A stretch of 64,000 bases of DNA, from positions 267,380 through 331,379 of the forward strand of contig NZ_SSXX01000004.1 of NCBI RefSeq assembly GCF_009469615.1. Reading direction: 5' to 3'. The position numbers and the translations under genes were made by a program. Below the pieces are notes generated by a model that made no database searches, was not told the origin of the DNA, and saw only the letters and a program-made list of their open reading frames with translations. Numbering within the stretch: the stretch's first letter is position 1; each line of letters begins with the position of its first letter. This stretch comes from Dechloromonas sp. H13. GTDB lineage: Bacteria > Pseudomonadota > Gammaproteobacteria > Burkholderiales > Rhodocyclaceae. Shown here piece after piece: positions 1-7,993 of the stretch.

Positions 1-18
1 GTCCGTTCGGCATCGTCC

Positions 19-231
19 CTAAGCCTTTGCGATCAAGTCGCGAATATCCTCGACACGCCACGCAGTAACGCGCGGCCCGAGCTTCACGGGCTTGGGGAAG
101 CGCCCCGTCTTGACCCCCTGCCACCAGCAGGTCTTCTTGACGGGAATGATCGGGGGGATCGGCGGATTTGCTTTGGGGTCGCCAATAATTTGAGGCAGGC
201 GAACGAAGCCGGTTTCAGGGAGAAGACTCAT
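19..231 (-). CDS. AlpA family phage-type transcriptional regulator
   Basis: A 70-aa protein with the AlpA-type MerR-like winged helix: a recognition-helix segment (VKKTCWWQGVKTGRFPKPVK) followed by the typical RVTAWRVEDI-R end. Proteins of this family act as excisionases or as activators of integrase and replication genes in phages and integrative elements. It is the third gene of an int-unknown-alpA series, and it resembles the AlpA-type protein at 29131-29337 (shared pattern G-[FY]-V-R, K-[ST]-G-x-F-P, R-V-T-A-W-x-V-E-D). The family call is firm; the precise role is inferred. Confidence 0.85.
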   Translation of the reverse strand: MSLLPETGFVRLPQIIGDPKANPPIPPIIPVKKTCWWQGVKTGRFPKPVKLGPRVTAWRVEDIRDLIAKA

Positions 232-294
232 CGTATCCGTCCTTGTACGTTAATAGACGGCTCCGACTGTATTGGTCCACCTCGAGCGGGTCAG

Positions 295-320
295 GGTGAT
301 TAAGTGATCACTTAATCACC
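295..320. promoter_or_regulatory. Perfect 26-bp palindrome upstream of alpA
   Basis: The arm GGTGATTAAGTGA is followed directly by its exact reverse complement, giving a 13-bp inverted repeat with no spacer. It overlaps the stop codon (312-314) of the unknown gene and lies about 65 bp upstream of the AlpA start codon at 231. No T-tract follows on either strand, so it is unlikely to be a terminator. A dimeric repressor operator controlling alpA is the simplest reading. Confidence 0.6.
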
Positions 321-803
321 AAGAAGCGCTTTACGTTGTTCAAGTGAGAGTTGAAACAAGGCAAACATTTCCTCGTTCAGCGCTTGTTTTGTCTTCTTAG
401 TAGATCGAGCAAGATCATGCATGGTCTCCTCTGAAATGTTGCCCGCATCAGCTCCAATAGCCTTTGCTTCCTCAAATCTCTTTCCTTCCGAGCGCGCCAA
501 CAGGAAGGCATACCACGCCCTTACGTGATTTTCCGAGGGTTTAACATCGGGGGGGCGATGAGCTGGCTTCTGGACACAGAAAGCACGTGGTGCACCATTG
601 CGCCGCTGCAGTGAATCGAGCTTCCTGAAGCGGACCACACACTTTGCCAAGTGCCGTACCAATTCCGGGTGAGCATGTTCGGGAAAATTAACCAACGATG
701 CGAAGAGTCTCAACAGCTTTTCACCTGCTTCTGCATCGCCCTTCTCTGCCGCCTGAGAAAGCTCACGAAGTTCTTGGCCATAGCCGCTCAGATCGTTGCT
801 CAT
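312..803 (-). CDS. Hypothetical protein of integrated element
   Basis: A 163-aa, charged, apparently helical and soluble protein with no signal peptide or membrane segment. I do not recognise a family. It has an N-terminal acidic helical stretch (about residues 8-35), a basic centre (about 50-90) and a C-terminal Lys/Glu-rich helix. It lies 27 bp downstream of the integrase on the same strand and ends inside the 26-bp palindrome that precedes alpA. Its place between integrase and alpA matches the 224-aa unknown gene in the second element, though the two proteins do not look similar in sequence. Confidence 0.65.
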   Translation of the reverse strand: MSNDLSGYGQELRELSQAAEKGDAEAGEKLLRLFASLVNFPEHAHPELVRHLAKCVVRFRKLDSLQRRNGAPRAFCVQKPAHRPPDVKPSENHVRAWYAFLLARSEGKRFEEAKAIGADAGNISEETMHDLARSTKKTKQALNEEMFALFQLSLEQRKALLGD

Positions 804-830
804 CTGTTCCTCCGCACTTTTGGCAGAACC

Positions 831-2108
831 TTACGCTTTTATCCGTCGTTCTTTTATCGGCACCACTTTAGTGTCGTTCCTTTTCCAAGTGTCCAGCATG
901 TCAGCCCATTCCTGCATCATCTTGGCGCGGTCAGTAAGATGTTCGGCGTGGTTGTAGGTGCGCCGCACCATGTTGGGTTCGGCGTGGGCCAACTGGCGCT
1001 CGATCCAGTCGGAGGCGAAACCCAACTCGTTTAGCCGGGTGCTACCGGTTGTCCGGGTGGCGTGGGGGCTGTATTTGCCACCCCAGCCCAAGGAATTGAG
1101 CATTTGCCGGAATGAGGCCGCGACCATTGGTTTCGTCCGGTCATCACGATGCGGGAATAGGTGAGTATGGCGCCCAGTGAGTCCGTGCAGTGCACGCAGC
1201 ATTTCGACTGCTTGCGTGGGCAGGGGCATCGCATGTGCCTTGCGCTTTTTCATCCGCTCTGCGGGAATGCGCCAGACCGCCGCGTCGAGATCGAATTCAT
1301 CCCATCGCGCTTCAGTTGCCTCGCTCGGGCGGCAGAGGGTCAGCCACATGAGTCGGAATGCGGTGATGGTTTCATGGCGACCACCATGCCCTTCCACGTC
1401 GCGCAATAACTGCCCGATCTCGCCGGAATCCAAAGGGCGCTTGTGCTGGGTCTTGTTGGCTGGCAGCGCCTTGCGCACCGGATACACCGGATCGGACTCT
1501 ACCCGCAAGGTGGATACCGCCAATTCAAAGACACCGGACATCGTGCGCTTGGCTTCCGCTGCAACGGTCAGTCCGTTTTTCTTCGCCGCGGTATTTAGTA
1601 CGTCGAGGATATGAGCCGGGGTGATGCTCTTGACCGGTAGCGAACCGATCTTCGGGAAAACGACACGGGTGAGCATGTCTAGCCGCCGCGTCTTGGTGAC
1701 CTCCTCCCAGTCCTTCAGAGCCAGCCATTCATTTGCTACGGCCTCGAAGGTAGTGGCATTTTCCAGCTCGCGCTTGATGCGTTCACGCTGTCGGTTGTGC
1801 GCCGGGTTGATGCCTTGCTTGACCAGCGCCCGTGCCTTGATGCGTTCATCTCGAGCCTCGGCCAAGGAAAATCGCTGACCACCCCGTCGGGCCTGTGCCT
1901 CTTCTGACGATTCGCCACTAGGGACGGCAACGTAGTCGCCAATCGCAAAGACGCTCTCCTTGGTGGAATCGCCTTCACGCAACTCGAAACGGTAGCGCCA
2001 AGCCTTCACCCCGTTAGGTTTGATTTCCAGATACAGCCCTTTGCCGTCTGAAAGTTTGTAAGGCTTGTCCTTGGGCTTGGCGGTGCGGCATTGGGTGTCG
2101 GTCAGCAT
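831..2108 (-). CDS. Tyrosine recombinase / phage-type integrase (DUF4102 arm-binding N-terminus)
   Basis: A 425-aa integrase that should catalyse site-specific integration and excision of the element. The N-terminus (about residues 1-100) is the DUF4102-type arm-binding domain (KLSDGKGLYLEIKPNG). A core-binding SAM-like domain spans about 115-205, and the catalytic domain about 220-410. Catalytic residues are R260 (LCRPSE), H349-x-x-R352 (HATR), H375 (LAHAE) and Y385 (RTYNHA). The start codon faces ychF, and five TACCCGG-type repeats lie within 100 bp upstream. The catalytic set is intact, so it is probably functional. Confidence 0.95.
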   Translation of the reverse strand: MLTDTQCRTAKPKDKPYKLSDGKGLYLEIKPNGVKAWRYRFELREGDSTKESVFAIGDYVAVPSGESSEEAQARRGGQRFSLAEARDERIKARALVKQGINPAHNRQRERIKRELENATTFEAVANEWLALKDWEEVTKTRRLDMLTRVVFPKIGSLPVKSITPAHILDVLNTAAKKNGLTVAAEAKRTMSGVFELAVSTLRVESDPVYPVRKALPANKTQHKRPLDSGEIGQLLRDVEGHGGRHETITAFRLMWLTLCRPSEATEARWDEFDLDAAVWRIPAERMKKRKAHAMPLPTQAVEMLRALHGLTGRHTHLFPHRDDRTKPMVAASFRQMLNSLGWGGKYSPHATRTTGSTRLNELGFASDWIERQLAHAEPNMVRRTYNHAEHLTDRAKMMQEWADMLDTWKRNDTKVVPIKERRIKA

Positions 2109-2131
2109 GGCCTGTTCTCCGGGTTCGAGTC

Positions 2132-2199
2132 GTACCCGGTTTTCAGATATCCGGTTTCGACTCCATACCCGGAATGGTACCCGGTTTGTACCCGGCTTT
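2132..2199. repeat. Five iterated TACCCGG-type repeats upstream of integrase
   Basis: Copies of T-A-(C/T)-C-C-G-G followed by TTT, AAT or CTTT begin at 2133, 2148, 2166, 2178 and 2189, all in the same orientation and 11-18 bp apart. They lie between the integrase start (2108) and the ychF 3' end (2303). Clustered direct repeats here resemble arm-type binding sites for integrase or excisionase. They could instead be operators for integrase expression. Confidence 0.6.
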
Positions 2200-2302
2200 C
2201 AACGGATCATCGCGGATTGTCAAGGAGCGAAAAACACCTCAACAGCTTGAATTAAAACAGTCTTTGTTGTCCGACGAAATCCGCCAACATCCTATGTTTT
2301 GT

Positions 2303-3394
2303 TTAGACGTTGAACAGGAAGTTCAGCACGTCGCCGTCCTTGACCACGTATTCCTTGCCTTCGGCGCGCATCTTGCCGGCTTCCTTGGCGCCGGCTTCGC
2401 CCTTGCAGGCGATGAAGTCGTCGAAGGCGATGGTCTGGGCGCGGATGAAGCCGCGTTCGAAGTCGGTGTGGATGACGCCGGCGGCCTGCGGGGCGGTGTC
2501 GCCGAGGTGGATGGTCCAGGCGCGGACTTCCTTGACGCCGGCGGTGAAGTAGGTGGCGAGGCCGAGCAGCTTGTAGCCGGCGCGGATCAGGCGGTCGAGG
2601 CCGGGTTCGTGGAGGCCCATCGATTCGAGGAACTCGACCTTGTCGGCATCGTCGAGATCGGCGATTTCGGCTTCGATGGCGGCGCACAGCGCGACCACCT
2701 CGGCGCCTTCGCCGGCGGCGTGGGCGCGCACCGCATCAAGATGTGGATTGTTCTCGAAGCCGTCTTCGGCGACGTTGGCGGCGTAGAGCACCGGCTTTGC
2801 GGTGATCAGGCAGAAGGGCTTGAGGCTGGCCCATTCTTCCTTGGCCAGATCAAGGGAGCGCACCGGCTTGCCCTGGTCGAGCTGGGCGAAGCACTTCTCC
2901 AGCACGGCGACCAGGATTTTGGCTTCCTTGTCGCCCGAGCTGGCCGGACGCCGGTAGCGGTTGAGGGCCTTTTCGACGGTTGCCATGTCGGCGAGCGCCA
3001 GTTCGGTGTCGATCACCTCGATGTCGCGGAGCGGATCGACGTTGCCCGAGACGTGGACCACGTTGTCGTCGGCAAAGCAGCGCACGACGTGGACGATGGC
3101 GTCGGTTTCGCGGATGTTGGCGAGGAACTGGTTGCCCAGGCCTTCACCCTTCGAGGCGCCGGCGACCAGCCCGGCGATGTCGACGAATTCGACGATGGCC
3201 GGCTGGATCTTCTGCGGCTTGACGATGGCCGACAGCTGGGCGAGCCGCGGGTCGGGCACCTCGACGATGCCGACGTTCGGCTCGATGGTGCAGAACGGGT
3301 AGTTGGCGGCTTCGATGCCGGCCTTGGTCAGGGCGTTGAAGAGTGTGGATTTGCCGACGTTGGGCAGGCCGACGATGCCGCATTTCAAAGACAT
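2303..3394 (-). CDS. ychF: Redox-regulated ATPase YchF (Obg-family)
   Basis: A 363-aa Obg-family P-loop protein, the usual YchF length. The G1 loop is [14 protein letters not shown], the G3 region [16 protein letters not shown], and the G4 position reads N-V-A-E instead of NKxD, the known cause of the ATP preference of YchF. A TGS domain forms the C-terminus ([11 protein letters not shown] ... NFLFNV). The ATG at 3394 gives the canonical [12 protein letters not shown] start; upstream in-frame codons overlap pth and are rejected. It lies 10 bp downstream of pth. YchF binds ribosomes and is linked to the oxidative stress response. Confidence 0.97.
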   Translation of the reverse strand: MSLKCGIVGLPNVGKSTLFNALTKAGIEAANYPFCTIEPNVGIVEVPDPRLAQLSAIVKPQKIQPAIVEFVDIAGLVAGASKGEGLGNQFLANIRETDAIVHVVRCFADDNVVHVSGNVDPLRDIEVIDTELALADMATVEKALNRYRRPASSGDKEAKILVAVLEKCFAQLDQGKPVRSLDLAKEEWASLKPFCLITAKPVLYAANVAEDGFENNPHLDAVRAHAAGEGAEVVALCAAIEAEIADLDDADKVEFLESMGLHEPGLDRLIRAGYKLLGLATYFTAGVKEVRAWTIHLGDTAPQAAGVIHTDFERGFIRAQTIAFDDFIACKGEAGAKEAGKMRAEGKEYVVKDGDVLNFLFNV

Positions 3395-3404
3395 TTGTTG
3401 TTCC

Positions 3405-3983
3405 TTAGACGGCTTTGCCGTGCAACTGTTGTTGGGCGCCGGCGAAGTCGCCGGCTGCGAGTTTGGGCCAGGCCAGCAGGCAGCGGGCGAGGGCGTGCTC
3501 GATCTCGGGCAGCTCTTCCTTGCGCGGCGGGTGGAGGACGAAATCGACGACCTGTTGCGCCAGGCCGAGGGTGCGCGGGTGGCCGATGCCGAGGCGCAGG
3601 CGCCAGAAATCGGGGGTGCCGAGGCGGGCCTGGATGTCCTTGAGGCCGTTGTGCCCGCCGTTGCCGCCACCCTGCTTGAGGCGGATGCCGCCGGGTGGCA
3701 GGTCGAGCTCGTCGTGGATGACGAGAATCTCGGCCGGCGGAATCTTGTAGAAGTTGGCTAGCGCCGCCACCGCCTGCCCGGAGCGGTTCATGAAGGTGGT
3801 CGGTTCGAGCAGCCAGGTGTCGCCGGCGCGTCCGGCCTTGCCGAAGAACTTGCCTTGCGGGGCGAGCGTTACCTTCAGCCGGTCGGCCAGGTGGTCGACG
3901 AACCAGAAGCCGACGTTGTGCCGGGTGGTTTCGTATTCCGGCCCGGGGTTGCCGAGGCCGACGATGAGGCGCGGGGGAGTCAT
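3405..3983 (-). CDS. pth: Peptidyl-tRNA hydrolase
   Basis: A 192-aa enzyme that cleaves the ester bond of peptidyl-tRNA released from stalled ribosomes, recycling tRNA. The N-terminal motif [18 protein letters not shown] carries the substrate-binding Asn12 and catalytic His22. The second motif (about residues 86-100, [12 protein letters not shown]) and the [11 protein letters not shown] segment are also conserved. It lies between rplY and ychF in the order prs-rplY-pth-ychF that is common in proteobacteria, and is probably co-transcribed with them. Confidence 0.97.
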   Translation of the reverse strand: MTPPRLIVGLGNPGPEYETTRHNVGFWFVDHLADRLKVTLAPQGKFFGKAGRAGDTWLLEPTTFMNRSGQAVAALANFYKIPPAEILVIHDELDLPPGGIRLKQGGGNGGHNGLKDIQARLGTPDFWRLRLGIGHPRTLGLAQQVVDFVLHPPRKEELPEIEHALARCLLAWPKLAAGDFAGAQQQLHGKAV

Positions 3984-4052
3984 GGCTACAAGTGCGAAAA
4001 AGCCGCCGGCGGCATCTTGCCAGCGGCGGCCATTGCAGCGAGGTGCCGGAAA

Positions 4053-4661
4053 TTACTCGGCAGCCGCTTCGCCTTCGGCAGCTTCTTCGGAAGAGCCGCC
4101 CTTGCCGACGATGCCGACGACGACGGAGTCGTCAGCGCCGTGGTGCGCCAGCTTGACGCCCTTCGGCAGCTTGAGCTGGGACAGGTGGATGCTGTCGCCG
4201 ACCTTGAGGGCACCGAGGTCGACCTCGATGAACTCGGGCAGGTCCTTGGCCAGGCACTGGACGTCCAGTTCGGTGATGACGTGGTTGACCAGGCCGCCGG
4301 AGAGCTTGACGCCGGGGGCGGTTTCCTCGTTGACAAAGTGCAGCGGCACCTTGATGTGCAGCTCATGGGTGGCATCGACGCGCTGGAAGTCGACGTGCAG
4401 GACGAGCGGCTTGTAGGCGTGGCGCTGCGTGTCGCGCAGCAGAACCTGCTGCTTCGTGCCGTCGATGACGATGTTGAGGATGGAGGCGTGGAAGGCTTCC
4501 TTCTTCAGGTTGAGCAGCAGGTCGTTGTGGTCGACCTCGATGGCCTGCGGGGCGGCTTCGCCACCGTAGATGATGCCCGGTACCTTGCCGGCGCGACGCA
4601 GGCGGCGGCTCGCACCCGATCCCTGCAGCGTACGCGCTTGGGCGATGATTTCGAATTGCAT
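4053..4661 (-). CDS. rplY: 50S ribosomal protein L25/general stress protein Ctc
   Basis: A 202-aa long-form L25 (Ctc/TL5 type) that binds 5S rRNA. The N-terminal L25 domain spans about residues 1-90 (motif [20 protein letters not shown]). The beta-rich TL5 domain covers about 95-180, followed by a Glu/Ala-rich acidic tail typical of this family. A GGAG Shine-Dalgarno sequence lies seven bases before the ATG. It lies between prs and pth, as in many proteobacteria. Confidence 0.96.
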   Translation of the reverse strand: MQFEIIAQARTLQGSGASRRLRRAGKVPGIIYGGEAAPQAIEVDHNDLLLNLKKEAFHASILNIVIDGTKQQVLLRDTQRHAYKPLVLHVDFQRVDATHELHIKVPLHFVNEETAPGVKLSGGLVNHVITELDVQCLAKDLPEFIEVDLGALKVGDSIHLSQLKLPKGVKLAHHGADDSVVVGIVGKGGSSEEAAEGEAAAE

Positions 4662-4717
4662 GGTGATACTCCAGAATGTTTCCCGATCCGCGACCAGAAC
4701 GGGAAGGTTGAAAAAAC

Positions 4718-5668
4718 TTAGTCGATGAACAGCGACGAGACGGAGTCGTCGTTGCTGATGCGGCGGATGGTTTCGGCCATGATTTCGGCGACCGACAGCT
4801 GGCGGATGCGCGGACAGGCGATGGCGTCATCGCGCAGCGGAATGGTGTCGGTGACGACCAGGGAATCGAGGTCGGAGTCGTTCAGACGATCGATCGCCGG
4901 GCCGGACAGCACCGGGTGGGTACAGTAGGCGACGACCTGTCTGGCGCCATTTTCCTTGAGCGCGGTGGCCGCCTTGCACAGCGTGCCGGCGGTGTCGACC
5001 ATGTCGTCCATGATGATGCAGGTGCGCCCTTCGACTTCGCCGATGATGTTCATGACTTCCGAGACGTTGGCCTTCGGGCGGCGCTTGTCGATGATCGCCA
5101 GGTCGCATTCGAGGCGCTTGGCCAGCGAGCGGGCGCGGACGACGCCGCCGTGGTCCGGCGAGACGACCATCGGGTTCTCGTAGTTCTGCTTGCGGATGTC
5201 GTCGAGCAGGATGGGCAGGGCGTAGATGTTGTCGACCGGAATGTCGAAGAAGCCCTGGATCTGCTCGGCGTGCAGGTCCATGGTCAGCACGCGGTCGACG
5301 CCGGAGGCGACCAGCATGTTGGCGACCAGCTTGGCGGCGATGGGCACGCGCGACGAACGCGAACGGCGGTCCTGGCGGGCGTAGCCGAAGTAGGGGATGG
5401 CGGCGGTGATGCGGCCGGCCGAGGCGCGCTTGAGCGAATCGACAATGACCAGCAGTTCCATCAGGTTGTCGTTGCATGGCGCGCAGGTCGATTGCAGCAC
5501 GAAGATGTCGCGGCCGCGGACGTGTTCCTGCAGCTCGACGCTGACTTCACCGTCGGAAAAGCGGCCGACGTTGGCGCGTCCGAGATCGACGTTGAGCTGG
5601 TTCGCAACGTCCGCCGCCAGTCGGGGGTTGGCGTTGCCGGTGAAGACCATCAGGCTGTTGTAGGCCAT
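4718..5668 (-). CDS. prs: Ribose-phosphate pyrophosphokinase
   Basis: A 316-aa PRPP synthase that makes 5-phosphoribosyl diphosphate from ribose 5-phosphate and ATP for nucleotide, NAD, histidine and tryptophan synthesis. Two Rossmann-like halves are visible: the ATP/flexible loop region ([18 protein letters not shown]) and the PRPP-binding loop ([13 protein letters not shown]). The pyrophosphate segment [10 protein letters not shown] is conserved. I chose the ATG at 5668 because GGAGG sits eight bases upstream. A GTG two codons earlier is also in frame but lies too close to the Shine-Dalgarno sequence. The gene follows tRNA-Gln. Confidence 0.97.
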   Translation of the reverse strand: MAYNSLMVFTGNANPRLAADVANQLNVDLGRANVGRFSDGEVSVELQEHVRGRDIFVLQSTCAPCNDNLMELLVIVDSLKRASAGRITAAIPYFGYARQDRRSRSSRVPIAAKLVANMLVASGVDRVLTMDLHAEQIQGFFDIPVDNIYALPILLDDIRKQNYENPMVVSPDHGGVVRARSLAKRLECDLAIIDKRRPKANVSEVMNIIGEVEGRTCIIMDDMVDTAGTLCKAATALKENGARQVVAYCTHPVLSGPAIDRLNDSDLDSLVVTDTIPLRDDAIACPRIRQLSVAEIMAETIRRISNDDSVSSLFID

Positions 5669-5752
5669 TTTCACATCCTCCGGGCTGTTCCTGCTCGCGT
5701 TTCGCCCGCCACAATGAAAATCGGGCAGGCTTGTGACCTGCCCGAAGGAATT

Positions 5753-5829
5753 TGGCTGGGGAAGAAGGATTCGAACCTTCGAATGCCGGAATCAAAATCC
5801 GGTGCCTTGACCAACTTGGCGACTCCCCA
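5753..5829 (-). tRNA. tRNA-Gln (anticodon TTG)
   Basis: The minus strand folds as a cloverleaf. The acceptor stem TGGGGAG pairs with CTTCCCCA, the anticodon stem is CCGGA/TCCGG around the loop TTTTGAT (anticodon TTG at 5793-5795), and the T-arm reads GAAGG-TTCGAAT-CCTTC. The 3' CCA is encoded (5753-5755). The weak U1-A72 pair is typical of tRNA-Gln. It lies directly upstream of prs, a conserved betaproteobacterial arrangement. Confidence 0.97.
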
Positions 5830-5932
5830 GCGGGACGTCTGCACGGGTTCGCGTGCGAACGAGGCGCGGATATTACAGGAGTCGCCGCAGGAAATCCAGC
5901 ATTTTTAATCGGAAAAGTGCAGTGCGCCGCGA

Positions 5933-6505
5933 TCAGAAATCGCCGCGCACGGTGGTCAGGCCCAGCGCTTCCCAGTCGAGCATGCCGCCGCGGTAGTAAT
6001 AGATCTTGTCGGCGGGGAAGCCGTCGCGAATCATCGCGCTCATGGCGATCGGGCTTTGCGGGCAGACCGGGCCGTTGCAGAAGGCGTAGACCTTCTTGGC
6101 CTTGCTGCAGTCCCACTTGCCGGCGGCCTTGGTGCAGCCCAGTTCGTTCAGGCGCATCGAGACTTCGGTATAGGGCATGCTGATCGAGTTGGGGATGGTG
6201 CCCTTGATGCGGTCGTCGACGACGCGCATGTCGACGACGAGCGAATCCTTGTCGTTGAGGGCATGGAGAATCTCGATTTCGGTGACCGGATGCGTGCCCT
6301 TTTCCGGAACCAGCGCCTGCAGCCAGCCTTCGTTCTTGGCGCACGGGGTCATGACGCGGGTGATTTCGAGCGGGCCGTTGGCGGTGTTCACGACGAACTT
6401 GGTTTCCTCGCCGATGATGCGCAGCTTCTTCTTTTCCTGGGCGCCGGCGGTCTGGACGAGCGTGGCGGCCAGGAGGCAGGCGAGGGCGGCGTTGAGCAGT
6501 TTCAT
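5933..6505 (-). CDS. Exported rhodanese-like domain protein
   Basis: A 190-aa protein with a Sec signal peptide (about residues 1-22, ending TAGAQ) and a rhodanese fold over about 50-185. The active-site loop is AFCNGPVCPQS, with the catalytic Cys in FCNG; the region VVDMRVVDDRIKGTIPNS matches the rhodanese CH2A area. It probably handles sulfur transfer or redox chemistry in the periplasm, with substrate unknown. GGAG lies seven bases before the start. It stands alone between ispE and tRNA-Gln, where this gene order is usually uninterrupted, so it may be a later insertion. Confidence 0.85.
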   Translation of the reverse strand: MKLLNAALACLLAATLVQTAGAQEKKKLRIIGEETKFVVNTANGPLEITRVMTPCAKNEGWLQALVPEKGTHPVTEIEILHALNDKDSLVVDMRVVDDRIKGTIPNSISMPYTEVSMRLNELGCTKAAGKWDCSKAKKVYAFCNGPVCPQSPIAMSAMIRDGFPADKIYYYRGGMLDWEALGLTTVRGDF

Positions 6506-6584
6506 GGTTTGTCTCCAGTAGAAAATAGTGAAAAGCTGATATAGGCCGCCAATGTAAGCCGGCCGGTACCATCAGGCAAGCCTT

Positions 6585-7445
6585 TCAGAGACTGGCGAGG
6601 GGGTGTTCCGCCAGGCCGGCGGCGATCCAGCCGGCCATGTGCGCCGGCCGGCGGGCGAAGACGGCCTCCGCTTCGGCGCGCGTCGCGAAGCTGGCGAAGA
6701 CGCAGGCGCCGGAGCCGGTCATCAGCGCCGCCGGGGCGTGCTGGCGGAGCCAGGCGAGGTGTTCGGCGACCGCCGGAAACCTGGCGCAGGCGACCGGTTC
6801 GAGGTCGTTGCGGCCGTCGCCGTGACGCCAGTCGGCGGGACGGATCGGCGGCGTGTCGCGGCACAGTTCGGGGGCGCCGAAAATGGCCGCGGTCGGGACG
6901 TTGACCGCGGGATGCAGCACGAGATAGCACGCCGCCGGCAGGTCGACATCGGTAAAGGCTTCGCCGACGCCCTCGGCGAAGGTGTTGCGGCCGTGCACGA
7001 AGACCGGCACGTCGGCGCCGAGCGCGAGGCCGAGCTTCTCCAGTTCGCCGCGCCCGAGCCCGGTCTGCCACAGGTGGTCGAGGGCGAGCAGCACCGTGGC
7101 GGCGTCCGACGAGCCGCCACCGAGGCCGCCGCCCATCGGCAGCTGCTTCTCGAGATGGATGGTGGCGCCCTGACGACAGCCGGTGGCCTGCTGCAGCAGC
7201 CGGGCGGCACGGACGGTGAGGTCGCTGTCCGGGGCGACGCCCGGGGTCGGCGTCGCCAGCACGATGGCGCTGTCGGCGCGCGGGGCGAAGCGCAGCGTGT
7301 CGGCGCGGTCGATGAAGCGAAAGACGGTCTGCAGCAGGTGGTAACCGTCGGCGCGGCGCCCGATCACGTGCAGGAACAGGTTGAGCTTGGCAGGCGCCGG
7401 CCAGACGCTGTCCCAGTCCCAGCGGCTCACGGCGATACCCGCCAT
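6585..7445 (-). CDS. ispE: 4-diphosphocytidyl-2-C-methyl-D-erythritol kinase
   Basis: A GHMP-family kinase of about 286 aa that phosphorylates CDP-ME in the MEP isoprenoid pathway. The N-terminal PAPAKLNLFLHVIGRRADGYH is diagnostic, and the ATP-binding GHMP motif is LPMGGGLGGGSSDAA. The C-terminal MTGSGACVFASF motif is also present. The start is ambiguous. The ATG at 7445 overlaps the lolB end by 19 bp, while a GTG at 7430 would form a GTGA overlap with the lolB stop and has a better-placed purine-rich stretch. Either is translationally coupled to lolB. Confidence 0.95.
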   Translation of the reverse strand: MAGIAVSRWDWDSVWPAPAKLNLFLHVIGRRADGYHLLQTVFRFIDRADTLRFAPRADSAIVLATPTPGVAPDSDLTVRAARLLQQATGCRQGATIHLEKQLPMGGGLGGGSSDAATVLLALDHLWQTGLGRGELEKLGLALGADVPVFVHGRNTFAEGVGEAFTDVDLPAACYLVLHPAVNVPTAAIFGAPELCRDTPPIRPADWRHGDGRNDLEPVACARFPAVAEHLAWLRQHAPAALMTGSGACVFASFATRAEAEAVFARRPAHMAGWIAAGLAEHPLASL

Positions 7446-7993
7446 TCCTCGATGCGCAGGCGGAGTTCGATTTCGTCGGCGCGGCGCAGCGTGACGCGCT
7501 CGGGCAGGGCGTCCGGCGCTTCGTCGGCGTAGGCGTAGTCGACCAGCCAGCCGGCTGCGGCCAGGCGCAGCGGACGTCCGCCGGCGTCCTTTTCGAGCTT
7601 GCCGCCGCCGCGGCCAAGCAGCCAGGCCGGCAATTGCCGGATGGGCAGGCGCTGGCCGGTGACCTCCGCCATCAGCGCATCGGCGTCGGCCGCTTCGCGG
7701 GTCTGGCCGTCGGCGGTGCGCAGGCGCGACAGAGTGGGGGTAGCGTCGATTTCGGCGACGGCGGCGCCGAGCGGGCTGGAGATCAGGATGCGGTCGTTGC
7801 CATTTTTGTGCTCCCAGGCGAGTCGACCGCCGCTGCTTTCCGGCGCTCGGTCGGCCAGGCTGATGCGCAGGGCGAAGCGCGCGTCGAGGGCGAAGTCGCG
7901 GACTTCGGCGCGCGCCGGCAACGCCGGCGGCGGCGTCGTGGCGCAGGCCGCCAGCAGGCCGCAGGCGAGCGGCAGGGCGAAGCGCAGGCTCAA
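7427..7993 (-). CDS. lolB: Outer membrane lipoprotein insertion protein LolB
   Basis: A 188-aa lipoprotein with signal peptide and lipobox LLAAC (Cys16), acting as the outer-membrane receptor that accepts lipoproteins from LolA. The beta-rich body includes GGRLAWEHKNGNDRILISSPLG, matching the LolB fold. Its start overlaps the stop of the TPR gene by 4 bp, and its end overlaps ispE. The TPR-lolB-ispE order is conserved in betaproteobacteria. Confidence 0.93.
   Translation of the reverse strand: MSLRFALPLACGLLAACATTPPPALPARAEVRDFALDARFALRISLADRAPESSGGRLAWEHKNGNDRILISSPLGAAVAEIDATPTLSRLRTADGQTREAADADALMAEVTGQRLPIRQLPAWLLGRGGGKLEKDAGGRPLRLAAAGWLVDYAYADEAPDALPERVTLRRADEIELRLRIEEWRVSP

Larger units (their letters stand above)
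1..2300. mobile_element. Partial integrated element (integrase end) next to ychF
   Basis: Three genes on the minus strand (integrase, unknown protein, AlpA-type regulator) have lower GC and different codon use from the core genes that begin at ychF. The integrase 5' end faces the 3' end of ychF, the same arrangement as in the complete element at 26880-33922, where the attachment site is known. This suggests the ychF 3' end is the attachment site. The other end lies beyond the left edge of the window, so the att repeat cannot be checked and the right boundary (about 2200-2305) is inferred. Confidence 0.7.

Noticed and set aside
2121..2130. T-loop-like GGTTCGAGTC before the integrase
   Set aside because: No acceptor, D or anticodon stem can be folded around it, so it is not a tRNA or tRNA fragment used as att site.
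2174..3643. 489-codon plus-strand frame opposite ychF and pth
   Set aside because: It is antisense to two conserved genes and has no recognised motif.
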